Assembly: GCF_004801295.1 (NCBI RefSeq)
Contig: NZ_SSOC01000003.1
Span: forward strand, 595,738 to 659,737
Reading direction: 5' to 3'
DNA: 64,000 bases
Source of the DNA: Pseudothauera nasutitermitis
Lineage (GTDB): Bacteria; Pseudomonadota; Gammaproteobacteria; Burkholderiales; Rhodocyclaceae
Shown: in pieces, positions 50,781-58,793 of the stretch
Layout: each line of letters starts with the position of its first letter
How positions within the stretch are numbered: position 1 is the first letter of the stretch
The notes under the pieces: model-generated
Databases searched by the model: none
What the model was told of the DNA's origin: nothing
Seen by the model: only the letters and a program-made list of their open reading frames with translations
Program-made: the position numbers and the translations under genes

Positions 50781-51374
50781 TTAGGCCTTTCCGTCGTCGC
50801 CGATGAGAAGAACGGTATCCGCCAGATACTGATGCGGCGGCACCTCGAGGTTGTCCGGCGCGGGCATGCTGCGATAGACGCGGCCGGCCAGGTCGAACAG
50901 CGAACCGTGGCAGGGGCACAGGAAGCCGCCGGACCACTCGGCGCCCAGCCCGCTCTCGTTGCCGGTCTTGAACCTCTCGGACGGCGAACAGCCCAGGTGG
51001 GTGCAGATGCCGACCGTCACCAGGTATTCCGGCTTGATCGAGCGGTACTTGTTCTTGGCGTATTCCGGCTGCATCGGCCGGTCGGACTCGGGGTCCGACA
51101 CCACGGCGTCGGTCTTCTCCAGCGACGCCAGCATTTCCTCGGTGCGGCGCAGGATCCACACCGGCTTGCCGCGCCACTCCACCGTCATCATCTCGCCCGG
51201 CGCGAGTTTGCTCACGTCGGCTTCCACCGGCGCGCCCGCCGCCTTCGCGCGTTCGGACGGCGTCAGGCTGGCGACGAACGGCACCGCCGTCGCCACAGCG
51301 GCCACGCCACCCGCTGCCGACGTGGCGAGCAGCAGGTTGCGGCGACCGCAGTCCATCTTTTGATCAACGCTCAT
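50781..51374 (-). CDS. petA: Rieske iron-sulfur protein of the bc1 complex
   Basis: A 197-residue [2Fe-2S] subunit. A Tat-type N-terminus (GRRNLLLATSAAGGVAAVATAVPFVASL) anchors it; the Rieske ligands are in CTHLGCSPS and CPCHGSLFDLAGRV. The start MSVDQKMD at 51374 has GGAAGAGGT just upstream. First gene of petABC; a TATAAT -10 lies at 51427-51432. Confidence 0.96.
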   Translation of the reverse strand: MSVDQKMDCGRRNLLLATSAAGGVAAVATAVPFVASLTPSERAKAAGAPVEADVSKLAPGEMMTVEWRGKPVWILRRTEEMLASLEKTDAVVSDPESDRPMQPEYAKNKYRSIKPEYLVTVGICTHLGCSPSERFKTGNESGLGAEWSGGFLCPCHGSLFDLAGRVYRSMPAPDNLEVPPHQYLADTVLLIGDDGKA

Positions 51375-51426
51375 GACCTCTTCCCTGAAAGGAAAACCAA
51401 AGACCCGGATACAAAAAAACCGTGGA

Positions 51427-51432
51427 ATTATA
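51427..51432 (-). promoter_or_regulatory. -10 element of the petABC operon
   Basis: Minus-strand TATAAT, about 53 bp before the petA ATG, with a T-rich but weak -35 region. Confidence 0.5.
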
Positions 51433-51753
51433 GCCAAAACCCCGCAGCAGAAAAAGCTTATGAGGCCGATTCCCGCGCGAATCAAGGCTTTTCAGGATAC
51501 GGGCAGGCACCCGGCGCAGGCCCAATGCCGCGCCGCAACAGGGGTTCCACGCGACACCCGGCCCATCCGCTCCATTGACCCATGCGGGCGGCCCGCGGCA
51601 GGCCGGCATCCCCCAGCCCCCGCTCCGCGTTTGGTACCGGCCGGAATACCGCCGCACGGACAGGAACGAAAGCCGGCGCCCCATCCCTGCCGAACAGGGC
51701 ATTTGATATACACATCACTACAAATAATGCCGAAAAAAAGGGGAACGCCAAAG

Positions 51754-51770
51754 CCGGCACGATTCATGCA
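51754..51770 (+). promoter_or_regulatory. Candidate sigma-54 promoter upstream of the ModE-like gene and anfA
   Basis: CCGGCACGATTCATGCA has GG and GC separated by ten bases, as needed for -24/-12 promoters, with GGCACG intact. Deviations from TGGCACG-N4-TTGCA are the first T and the first base of TTGC. Confidence 0.55.
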
Positions 51771-51881
51771 ACTGATTGTGCAAAAAGAGAATATTCTCAC
51801 AAGAAGGGACAGAGAGCACTACTATTTATATACCTGATGCCATCAATAAACCGTCCGCCCATGATCTGTCAGGAGCCCGCG

Positions 51882-52343
51882 ATGAACATGCACAGCGCAC
51901 CACGACCCAGCCTGCGTGGGCGGGTCTTGCTGGAGACCGACCTGGGCGCATTGCTCGACGACACCCGGATCCGCCTGCTCGAAGCGATCGATACCGCGGG
52001 ATCGTTGAGCGCCGCGGCACGCATCACGCCCCTTTCCTACAAGGCGGCCTGGGATGCGCTGGAGGCGATGAACCATGCGGCAGGCAGCCCCCTGACGGTC
52101 CGCATCACCGGAGGGCGGCGAGGCGGCGGGACGGCACTGACCGCGCACGGACGCTGCCTGATGGCGCTGTACCGCGCGGTCGAATGGGAATGCCAGGCTG
52201 CCGTGGGCGAACTTGTGCGACATCTCGAATGCGGGGGAGACGCCTGTAATTTCGGCAATCTGCTGCACCGCCCCCCACCTGGGCGCGCCACCGCCGGCCA
52301 GCCCGGGGCCGCCCCGGCGCTTGCCGGAAAAGGGGAATGCTGA
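51882..52343 (+). CDS. ModE-type DNA-binding protein lacking molybdate-binding domains
   Basis: A 153-residue protein with only the ModE N-terminal winged helix: LLETDLGALLDDTRIRLLEAIDTAGSLSAAARIT, SYKAAWDALEAMNHAAG and TGGRRGGGTALTAHGRCLMALY, closely following the ModE pattern. The paired mop domains that bind molybdate in full ModE (about 260 residues) are absent; instead there is a short tail with three Cys. AGGAG precedes the ATG. Its stop overlaps the anfA start (TGATG), so the two are translationally linked. In Rhodobacter, ModE-type MopA/MopB repress anfA when Mo is present; a similar role is likely here. Confidence 0.85.
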   Translation: MNMHSAPRPSLRGRVLLETDLGALLDDTRIRLLEAIDTAGSLSAAARITPLSYKAAWDALEAMNHAAGSPLTVRITGGRRGGGTALTAHGRCLMALYRAVEWECQAAVGELVRHLECGGDACNFGNLLHRPPPGRATAGQPGAAPALAGKGEC

Positions 52344-54022
52344 TGGAACGAGACGCCTCTGCACCCTCGACGCCGGCCAGGCACGCCAGCCTGCCCATCA
52401 CGCCGGCGGACAAGACAGGCAGCCGTCTGTGCGAACTCGATCTGGGCGAATGCCGGACGGACTTCGTGCCCCTGCTCTACGAGATGAGCCGCCTGGCCAC
52501 GGAAAGCGGCGATCTGGGGAACATGCTGCGCGTCCTGCTCGAACTGATGCAGCGCCACCTGAAGGTGGTCCGGGCGATGGTCAGCCTGTACGAACCGGAC
52601 AGCGGACGCATCTTCATCCACGACAGCTTCGGGCTCACCGAGGAAGAGGCCGCGCGCGGTACCTACGCGCCTGGAGAGGGCGTCATCGGGCGCGTGGTCG
52701 AGTCCGGCCAGGCCGTGGTCGTACCGCGCATCGACGAGGAACCGGGCTTCCTGCACCGCGCCGCGCGCCGCGACCAGCCGGAGGAGCGCCGCCTGTCCTT
52801 CCTGTGCGTCCCCATCGTCCGCGCCAGCAAGGTGATGGGCACGATCAGCGCCGAACGCCTGTACGACAACCGCCGCCTGCTGCGCCTGGATACCGAGATT
52901 CTCGCCATCCTCGCCGCCACCACGGCCCAGGCCGTCGAACTGCATCTGCTGGAGCATGTGCACAAGGCCGCCCTCGAAGACGAAAACCGCCGCCTGCGCC
53001 GGGCGCTCGAGGCGCGTTTCAAGCCCGCCAACATCATCGGCAACTCCAAGGCCATGCAGGCGGTGTACCGGCTGATCGAGAAGGTCACCCGCTCCAAGAC
53101 CACCGTACTGATCCTCGGCGAAAGCGGCGTGGGCAAGGAACTGGTCGCCAGCGCCATCCACTACAATAGCCCGAATGCGGCCGGCCCCTTCGTCAAGTTC
53201 AACTGCGCAGCCCTGCCCGAGAGCGTGATCGAGAGCGAACTGTTCGGCCACGAGCGCGGCGCGTTCACCGGGGCCATGGCCCGCCGCCAGGGACGCTTCG
53301 AGGAGGCCCACGGCGGCACGATCTTCCTGGACGAAGTCGGCGAACTGTCGCTGCCGATGCAGGCCAAGCTGCTGCGCGTGCTGCAGGAGAAGAGTTTCGA
53401 ACGCGTGGGCGGCAATACCACGCTGCGGGTGGATCTGCGCATCCTCGCCGCAACCAACCGCGACCTGGGGGCCATGGTGGCCCAGGGCAGATTCCGCGAA
53501 GACCTGTACTACCGGCTCAATGTGTTTCCGATCACCATCCCGCCGCTGCGCGAGCGCGGCAGCGACGTCATCGCGCTGGCGGATCACTTCGTCGCGCACT
53601 TCTCCTCGGTGATGGGCACCGCCGTGCATCGCATCTCCACCCCCGCGCTGAACATGCTCACCTGTTATCACTGGCCGGGCAACGTGCGCGAACTGGAGAA
53701 CGTCATCGAGCGCGCCATGCTGCTCGCCGAAAACGGCGTGATCCACGGCTACAACCTGCCCCCCTCGCTGCAGTCGCCGCTGGTTGCGGAAACCTCGACG
53801 GAAGGCAGCCTGGAGATGCGCCTGAACGCAATCGAATACGAGATGGTCATCGAAGCCCTGAAGGCCAACCAGGGCAACATGACGATGGCCGCGGAGCAAC
53901 TCGGCCTGACCCGACGCACGCTCGGCCTGCGCATGTCCAAGTACAAGCTGAGCTACCAGGATTTCCGCGACTCGGCGAAACGCAGGGAGGCAGGGGCGGA
54001 CACCGGCGGGGGCAGAAAGTGA
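52343..54022 (+). CDS. anfA: AnfA, sigma-54 activator of the iron-only nitrogenase
   Basis: A 559-residue NifA-family activator. Domains: N-terminal GAF (about 45-200), AAA+ domain (about 230-465) with Walker A GESGVGKE (259-266), GAFTGA (306-311) that contacts sigma-54, Walker B FLDE (328-331), and a Fis-type helix-turn-helix (about 500-540). AnfA rather than NifA is favoured because it lies in the anf locus and has a C-X6-C pair (Cys30, Cys37) ahead of GAF, where AnfA has a putative metal site. The interdomain Cys pair of oxygen-sensitive NifA is absent. The ATG at 52343 has AAGGGG at good spacing; an ATG two codons earlier is possible. Confidence 0.88.
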   Translation: MERDASAPSTPARHASLPITPADKTGSRLCELDLGECRTDFVPLLYEMSRLATESGDLGNMLRVLLELMQRHLKVVRAMVSLYEPDSGRIFIHDSFGLTEEEAARGTYAPGEGVIGRVVESGQAVVVPRIDEEPGFLHRAARRDQPEERRLSFLCVPIVRASKVMGTISAERLYDNRRLLRLDTEILAILAATTAQAVELHLLEHVHKAALEDENRRLRRALEARFKPANIIGNSKAMQAVYRLIEKVTRSKTTVLILGESGVGKELVASAIHYNSPNAAGPFVKFNCAALPESVIESELFGHERGAFTGAMARRQGRFEEAHGGTIFLDEVGELSLPMQAKLLRVLQEKSFERVGGNTTLRVDLRILAATNRDLGAMVAQGRFREDLYYRLNVFPITIPPLRERGSDVIALADHFVAHFSSVMGTAVHRISTPALNMLTCYHWPGNVRELENVIERAMLLAENGVIHGYNLPPSLQSPLVAETSTEGSLEMRLNAIEYEMVIEALKANQGNMTMAAEQLGLTRRTLGLRMSKYKLSYQDFRDSAKRREAGADTGGGRK

Positions 54023-54050
54023 CCGGAATGATCAATCCATGTGGCGGAGC

Positions 54051-54064
54051 GTACCGAACGGAAC
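54051..54064 (+). promoter_or_regulatory. Imperfect AnfA/VnfA-type activator site upstream of nfu-draT
   Basis: GTAC-CGAACG-GAAC matches one half of GTAC-N6-GTAC exactly and the other at two of four bases. It lies about 75 bp upstream of the -24/-12 element. Confidence 0.4.
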
Positions 54065-54127
54065 GTTTCTCGAAGCAGGCGCCGCGGCAGATGCGGCACT
54101 TTTCCCCTTGCAGGGGTGGCGAACCGC

Positions 54128-54144
54128 CTGGCATGCGCCTTGCT
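54128..54144 (+). promoter_or_regulatory. Sigma-54 promoter of nfu-draT
   Basis: CTGGCATGCGCCTTGCT matches the -24/-12 consensus (TGGCAY-N5-TTGC) very closely, with the invariant GG and GC ten bases apart. Start of transcription expected near 54155. Confidence 0.8.
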
Positions 54145-54206
54145 GACCGCTCTGCAGACCGATCCTCATCCGTCCCGCCGGACGAAACGCCGCGCGCCCT
54201 CATCCA

Positions 54207-54482
54207 ATGACCACGACCACTCCACACACCATCCGGGCCGTTCCGCTGCAACCCGCCGACCTGCCCGTCATCGAACAGGTGCTCGCCGGCATCCGCCCGC
54301 GCATCCAGGCCGACGGCGGCGACATCGAGCTGCACAGCGCGAGCGGCGACACGGTGGTCGTCCGTATGCAGGGCAAATGCATGGGCTGCATCCAGTCCGG
54401 TGAAACCCTGGGGGCCATCCGCCGCCAGTTGATGCATGCGCTGGGCAAGGCAGTGCGGGTGATTCCGGCGCTCGAGCGCTGA
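54207..54482 (+). CDS. Nfu/NifU C-terminal domain iron-sulfur carrier
   Basis: A 91-residue stand-alone NifU C-terminal (Nfu) domain. It has VIEQVLAGIRPRIQADGGDIEL and the cluster-binding MQGKCMGCIQS with Cys58 and Cys61. Such proteins carry a [4Fe-4S] cluster to targets; here the likely clients are AnfH or AnfDK. It is preceded by a strong -24/-12 promoter and followed after 90 bp by draT, so it is probably co-regulated with nitrogen fixation. Confidence 0.92.
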   Translation: MTTTTPHTIRAVPLQPADLPVIEQVLAGIRPRIQADGGDIELHSASGDTVVVRMQGKCMGCIQSGETLGAIRRQLMHALGKAVRVIPALER

Positions 54483-54572
54483 GCCATCCGTTCCATGCGG
54501 CCGCGCCGCCCGCGGAATGCGCATGCCGCCGACATGGCCGGCAAGCCACGCCCGCGGCACTGACGGGCGGCC

Positions 54573-55397
54573 ATGCACGAATACGAACCGCTGCGCTGGT
54601 ACACCACCAATCTGGTCGGTGTGCCGGCGCCCCTCCTCGCCTCCACCGCCTTCAACACCCACCCGCGCACGCTGAACATCCACGGCACGCGGGAAAGCCA
54701 TCCGGGCCTGTTCCGCCTGCTCGCCGCCAGCCGGGACCAGCAGTCCGCGGCGGAAATCTTCGGGCACTACATGGCGCTGCAGTTCGACCTCGCCGATCCG
54801 CGCAGGGAACCGGCCGAAGCCGGCCACCGCAGCAGCAGCTACGTGGAACTGCTGAAAGGCTGGGCGTTCGACGCCAGCAGCCCGCAGGCGGCGGTGCTCA
54901 AGGGATGGGTGGAAAGCCGCTTCGGCCTGGTGCCGATGTATCACGGCGAGCGCCTGGCCCGCTTTCCGTCGGCCGCATGGGTGCGCTATCTGGAAGAGAA
55001 GTACCACAGCCGCTTCCACAACAACTGCATCAGCCTGCAGCTCGACGCGCTGTACGAATATTGCCAGTGGAGCCTGGCGCGCTTCGGCCGGCCCGGCGTG
55101 CGCCACCTGAAGCTGTGGCGCGGCAGCAACGACTGCGAGGCGCAGTTGTTGCGCGGCACCCTGCGCGGCGGACGCTGCGTGATGCGGCTGAACAATCTCG
55201 TCTCGTTCAGCCGGTCGCCGCAGACGGCGGAAAGCTTCGGCGACTGGCTGCTCGAGGTGCGCGTGCCGCGCGTGAAACTGCTGTGCTTTCCCGGCCTGCT
55301 CGGCAGCCGCGTGCTGCGCAGCGAGGGTGAGTACCTGGTGATCGGCGGCGACTACACGGTACGCACCCATCGTGGCTGGATGGAAACCGGGGCCTGA
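54573..55397 (+). CDS. draT: Dinitrogenase-reductase ADP-ribosyltransferase DraT
   Basis: DraT transfers ADP-ribose from NAD+ to an Arg of the nitrogenase Fe protein and switches it off when ammonium appears or energy drops. The 274-residue protein has the characteristic WYTTNLVGVPAPLLASTAFN, LNIHGTRESHPGLFRLLAASR, AAEIFGHYMALQFDL, HNNCISLQLDALYEYCQWSL and KLWRGSNDCEAQLL, where RG and the following acidic residues resemble an ART site. Its target here would be Arg99 of AnfH. The removing enzyme DraG is not in the window. It converges with the anf3-like gene, 15 bp away. Confidence 0.93.
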   Translation: MHEYEPLRWYTTNLVGVPAPLLASTAFNTHPRTLNIHGTRESHPGLFRLLAASRDQQSAAEIFGHYMALQFDLADPRREPAEAGHRSSSYVELLKGWAFDASSPQAAVLKGWVESRFGLVPMYHGERLARFPSAAWVRYLEEKYHSRFHNNCISLQLDALYEYCQWSLARFGRPGVRHLKLWRGSNDCEAQLLRGTLRGGRCVMRLNNLVSFSRSPQTAESFGDWLLEVRVPRVKLLCFPGLLGSRVLRSEGEYLVIGGDYTVRTHRGWMETGA

Positions 55398-55412
55398 TGG
55401 GCGCGAGGCCCG

Positions 55413-55913
55413 TCAGCCCCCGCCGGTGCCGTGCTGCTTGCCCTTCACGCTGTCGATGTCGATGCGCACGACCAGGGTACGGTCGAGGTTCGCCACCGGA
55501 TACTCGAACGCCCGGTTGGTGAAGCGTGCGACGATCAGGTCGAGTGCGCGGATCTTCTCCGCGCGGTCGCCGACGAAGCGCGTGCGCCCCAGGCCGATGA
55601 CCGTGCGATGGCGCGCCTCGAAGTCACAGATCATCTCGTCCTCGATGATGCCGTGGTCGATGCTGACCTCGAAGCACACCAGGTCGTTGCGCTTCATGAT
55701 CTCCACCTTGCTGCCTTGCGGCGCGGAGTGGAAGTACAGCGCCTGGCCGTCATAAGCGTAGAACACCGGGACGAGGAAGGGGACATTGCCGTCCGTCAGC
55801 GCGATGCGCATCAGGCGGGCGGCGCCGAGGATGGCGTCGATCTCCTTGCGGTCCTTGATTTCACGCGCCTCGCGGCGCATCGGGCCATGCGGATTCGAGA
55901 GAGTGCTTTCCAT
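55413..55913 (-). CDS. Anf3-like split-barrel flavoprotein
   Basis: A 166-residue PNPOx/FMN-binding split-barrel protein: MRREAREIKDRKEIDAILGAARLMRIALTDG, NVPFLVPVFYAYDGQALYFHSAPQGSKVEIM and SIDHGIIEDEMICDFEARHRTVIGLGR. It is the last gene of the anf operon. Anf3, which is encoded in this position in other Fe-only nitrogenase operons, is a haem- and FAD-binding oxidase of the same fold, proposed to protect the enzyme from O2. Orthology to Anf3 is inferred from position and fold; a general nitroimidazole-reductase-like role is the alternative. 53 bp separate it from the upstream gene. Confidence 0.72.
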   Translation of the reverse strand: MESTLSNPHGPMRREAREIKDRKEIDAILGAARLMRIALTDGNVPFLVPVFYAYDGQALYFHSAPQGSKVEIMKRNDLVCFEVSIDHGIIEDEMICDFEARHRTVIGLGRTRFVGDRAEKIRALDLIVARFTNRAFEYPVANLDRTLVVRIDIDSVKGKQHGTGGG

Positions 55914-55966
55914 GGAGAGGTTTCCTGAACGAAATCGTGGGAATGCCGGATGCGGCGGACGGATAC

Positions 55967-56518
55967 TCACCCGCAGGAGGCGCAAGGATCGCCGCCCGCG
56001 ATCTTCAATGGGTCGAACAGCGTCTGGCGGGGCACGGCAAACGCCGCGCGGCGGCTGGGAAGCGACTGCAGATGCGCGGCGTAGGCCGCGGGCAGGCCGC
56101 GCAGGCGAGCCCCTTCGACCAGCACGCGCAGATACTCCGTGCTGGGCAGGGCGGGATCGCCGAGCACGTCGCGTACGTGCAGCAGCACGGAATGCTCTCG
56201 CCCATCCAGATCGACGACCTCGGCGGGCGACAGGAAATAGAGTCCGCCGCCGTCCTCGCGCACGCCGAGTGCTGCGTCCAGCCGCTGCGCGTCGAGCGCC
56301 GACAGCGCATACACCACGCCCCACACCTCGCCCCCGGCGCACGGCGCCAGCGCTTCCTCGCCACCGTCCCAGACCTGGGACTGCCCGTGGAAGACCAGTC
56401 CGTGGCCGCCCAGACGGGCCACTGCCACCGCTTCCGGCGCGGCGCAGCAGGTCGCCATGCGCTCGGGGTGCATCAGCACGCCATACACGAAGTACAACTG
56501 CTTGCCGGACGAATCCAT
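55967..56518 (-). CDS. GGCT-fold protein of the anf operon (AnfR/Anf2-like)
   Basis: The 183-residue product has the gamma-glutamylcyclotransferase fold start LYFVYGVLMHPERMA, GEVWGVVYALSALDAQRLDAALGV and a helical end. The YGxL substrate loop is kept, but where active enzymes have LDxxEG there is LDAALGV, so the catalytic Glu may be missing. The C-terminus ends in GGDPCASCG and there is a Cys pair at residues 24-25, features not needed for GGCT activity. It starts 4 bp after anfO. Anf operons usually contain such an accessory protein; its function is unknown. Confidence 0.75.
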   Translation of the reverse strand: MDSSGKQLYFVYGVLMHPERMATCCAAPEAVAVARLGGHGLVFHGQSQVWDGGEEALAPCAGGEVWGVVYALSALDAQRLDAALGVREDGGGLYFLSPAEVVDLDGREHSVLLHVRDVLGDPALPSTEYLRVLVEGARLRGLPAAYAAHLQSLPSRRAAFAVPRQTLFDPLKIAGGDPCASCG

Positions 56519-56522
56519 CGCA

Positions 56523-57332
56523 TCACCCCTTTCCAGGCACGCCGACCGGCTGCCAGTCGGCCACTTCGACCCTGTCCGCGGCGGGCAGACGCCGGCGTTC
56601 CCTGTCGCGCGGGCAGGGCAGGCACAGCGCCGGACCGGCGCCCAGCAGGCCCGCCTTGCGCGCGCGCCCTTCCGGCGTGTGCCGGGTGTAGACGGTCACC
56701 TTCACGCCCACGCCGGACGAATCCACCGCCTCGGACTCCGCGCTCAGGTCCAGGCGCTCCATCTCCCAGGCCATCCATTTCGGGATGTGGTCGCAGACGA
56801 TCTCCAGCTTGCGGAACTGCCCGCGCTCCAGGAAGGGAATGAGGATCTGGCGCGAGGTGGGCGTGGGCACGTACTTCAGCGCCTCGGCCAGATCGATCCA
56901 GAAACAGCCGGGTTCGGCATCGCTCAACTGCACCGGGGCCGGCACGGGCCTGCTGGCCAGCGCGACGATGTCGTAGCGCTTGCTGGCGGCCTGCTCCGCT
57001 TCCTTGCGCGCCACGGTGTCCAGTTGCGCGAGCAACGGACCTTCCGACTTCCAGATCCGGTAGCCCAGTTCTTCCTGGAACACCGAGTACGGCATGCCGC
57101 GCACGCTGCCCGACAGCAGCACCTTGCTGTCCTCCATGTGCGCCGCCGCCCCGTGCAGGGCGGCCTTGACCGCCTGCAGGGGCATGTCCTCGCTGATTTC
57201 CAGAGCGACGTCGTGCAGCACGCGCCAGCCCTGGCGGCCGTTCTCTTCCGTCTGTTCGTACAGGCGCAGGCGGCCGGGCTCGTACAGGCTGGCCGGTTCG
57301 CCCCGCGCATTCACGTGCGCCGTGATCTTCAT
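56523..57332 (-). CDS. anfO: Fe-only nitrogenase accessory protein AnfO
   Basis: The 269-residue protein matches the AnfO family: MKITAHVNARGEPASLYEPGRLRLYEQ at the start, LEISEDMPLQAVKAALHGAAAHMEDSKVLLSGSVRGMPYSVFQEELGYRIW, and LIPFLERGQFRKLEIVCDHIPKWMAWEMERL. AnfO occurs only with Fe-only (and some related) nitrogenases and is needed for full activity, with no known reaction. A CLPC motif near the C-terminus may bind metal. It starts 62 bp after anfK at MKITAHV; an upstream open frame is not coding. Confidence 0.92.
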   Translation of the reverse strand: MKITAHVNARGEPASLYEPGRLRLYEQTEENGRQGWRVLHDVALEISEDMPLQAVKAALHGAAAHMEDSKVLLSGSVRGMPYSVFQEELGYRIWKSEGPLLAQLDTVARKEAEQAASKRYDIVALASRPVPAPVQLSDAEPGCFWIDLAEALKYVPTPTSRQILIPFLERGQFRKLEIVCDHIPKWMAWEMERLDLSAESEAVDSSGVGVKVTVYTRHTPEGRARKAGLLGAGPALCLPCPRDRERRRLPAADRVEVADWQPVGVPGKG

Positions 57333-57394
57333 GCGTTTCCCCGCGGCATGCGCCGCCGCGCCGGGGGCCCTGGCCCCGCGGCGCGGCCGGACGC

Positions 57395-58783
57395 TCACCA
57401 GACGTTGAGGATCCACTCCTTGTTCTTCTTGTATTCCATGTCGGTGAACAAGGCGTTGGCCATCTGCTCGGCGAGCCAGGTCGCCCCCTCGTAGCCCACC
57501 ACCGGGTAGCGGTACATGCCCGCGCGGTCGTAGGTGGGGAAACCGACGCGCACCATCGGGATGTTGTTGTCGATGGCGACGAAGCGGCCCTTGGAATGGC
57601 CCAGGATCAGGTCGAGTTCGAGACCCTTGTTCTTGATGCGGTCTTCCAGGTCCCAGAAGTCGGCGTTGGTGACGACCTCCATGTCCCAATCGACGTTTTC
57701 CTTCATCGCCAGCAGACGCGGGTCGTTCTTGTAGCGCACGTTGTCGTCGCCGAGCAGGAGCAGCACCGGCTTCATTTCCAGGTCGATGCAGAATTCGGCG
57801 AGGCCGATCACCAGATCCGGATTGCCGTAGATCGCCACCTTCTTCTCGGCCAGGAACATGTGGGTGACGTCGGTCAGCGCATCGAGGGCGACCGCGCGCT
57901 CGCGCACCAGCGACGGCGGGATCGGCTTGCCGGTCATCTTCTTCAGGTTCTGCAGGAAACTGTCGGTGTTGCGGATGCCGATCGGCGTCGGGCCGATGAC
58001 CGCCGGAATCTTGTACTCCTCCTGCAGCCACTCCGCGGCCTTGGCACCCTCGTAGCGGTTCAGCGCGATGGTGCCGAAGGCATTGGCGGTGCTGCGCAGG
58101 TCGTCGATGGTGGTGCCGCCGTGGGAGATCGCGTTGCCGTCGGGCATCAAGGGCGAATCGAAGCTCTCGATCTCGAACAGCACCGTGGCATCCACGTCCA
58201 TTTCCTTGAGCAGGTGCTTGAGCGCCTTGACGTCGCCGGGGTTCACCCAGCCGGTGATCAGGTTGATCTTGCCGTTGGGTTCGGTCGGCGTGGCGAAGTA
58301 CTTGACGAAGTCGCGCACCGCCACGTCGTAGCCGCTGATCATGCTGCCGACGAAGCTGGGCGTGTGGATGGCGATCAGGTGCACCTCGCGGTCCGCATAC
58401 TTCTCCTTCAGCAGTCCGTCATTGAGCTTGCGGATCACCCCATCCACGTCATCGCCGATGACTTCGGTGGAACAGGTGGTGATGATGGGGATCACCTTGA
58501 CGTCGGGATAGCGCGCGAGCAGCACATCCACACCCTCTTCCACCCGGCCGCAGGCGCCGAACACCGCGCCGTCCTCGTGCAGCGACGACGAGGCAAGTTC
58601 GAAGCTCTCCTTGTAGTGCTGGGAGAAGATCAGGCGCACGAACATCACGCAGCCCTGGCCGCCGTGCACCAGGCCGATGCAGTCCTTCACGCCGATGCTG
58701 ACGAACTGGGCGCCGGCCGGCTGGCAGGTGAAGATCGGATTGATGGTGCCGACGCGGTCCTTTTCCTTGATTTCGCAGGTCAT
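57395..58783 (-). CDS. anfK: Fe-only nitrogenase beta subunit AnfK
   Basis: The 462-residue beta subunit contributes P-cluster ligands: CQPAGAQFVSIGV (Cys19), HGGQGCVMFVRL and the CSTEVIGDDVDGV region, all Cys in the expected places. Its short N-terminus, lacking the extra residues of NifK, is typical of AnfK and VnfK; sequence and neighbours (anfG, anfO) fix it as AnfK. It forms the DGK dinitrogenase with AnfD and AnfG. 10 bp after anfG. Confidence 0.95.
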   Translation of the reverse strand: MTCEIKEKDRVGTINPIFTCQPAGAQFVSIGVKDCIGLVHGGQGCVMFVRLIFSQHYKESFELASSSLHEDGAVFGACGRVEEGVDVLLARYPDVKVIPIITTCSTEVIGDDVDGVIRKLNDGLLKEKYADREVHLIAIHTPSFVGSMISGYDVAVRDFVKYFATPTEPNGKINLITGWVNPGDVKALKHLLKEMDVDATVLFEIESFDSPLMPDGNAISHGGTTIDDLRSTANAFGTIALNRYEGAKAAEWLQEEYKIPAVIGPTPIGIRNTDSFLQNLKKMTGKPIPPSLVRERAVALDALTDVTHMFLAEKKVAIYGNPDLVIGLAEFCIDLEMKPVLLLLGDDNVRYKNDPRLLAMKENVDWDMEVVTNADFWDLEDRIKNKGLELDLILGHSKGRFVAIDNNIPMVRVGFPTYDRAGMYRYPVVGYEGATWLAEQMANALFTDMEYKKNKEWILNVW

Positions 58784-58793
58784 GGAGTTTTCC

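Larger units (their letters stand above)
51375..51881. other. Divergent intergenic region between petA and the anf regulators
   Basis: About 500 bp with no gene that can be supported. It contains the petABC -10 near the left end and a sigma-54-type promoter near 51.76 kb at the right. The last 150 bp are clearly more AT-rich than the surroundings. One GTAC half-site occurs at 51634-51637. Confidence 0.6.

Noticed and set aside
48739..51177. A single 812-codon frame that looks like a cytochrome c1 fused to a long N-terminus
   Set aside because: Only the last 251 codons are petC; the upstream part is petB read out of frame. The petC start at 49494 overlaps the petB stop.
52343..54022. Activator called NifA
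   Set aside because: Possible by domain layout, but position in the anf locus, the N-terminal Cys pair and the ModE-like gene in front fit AnfA better.
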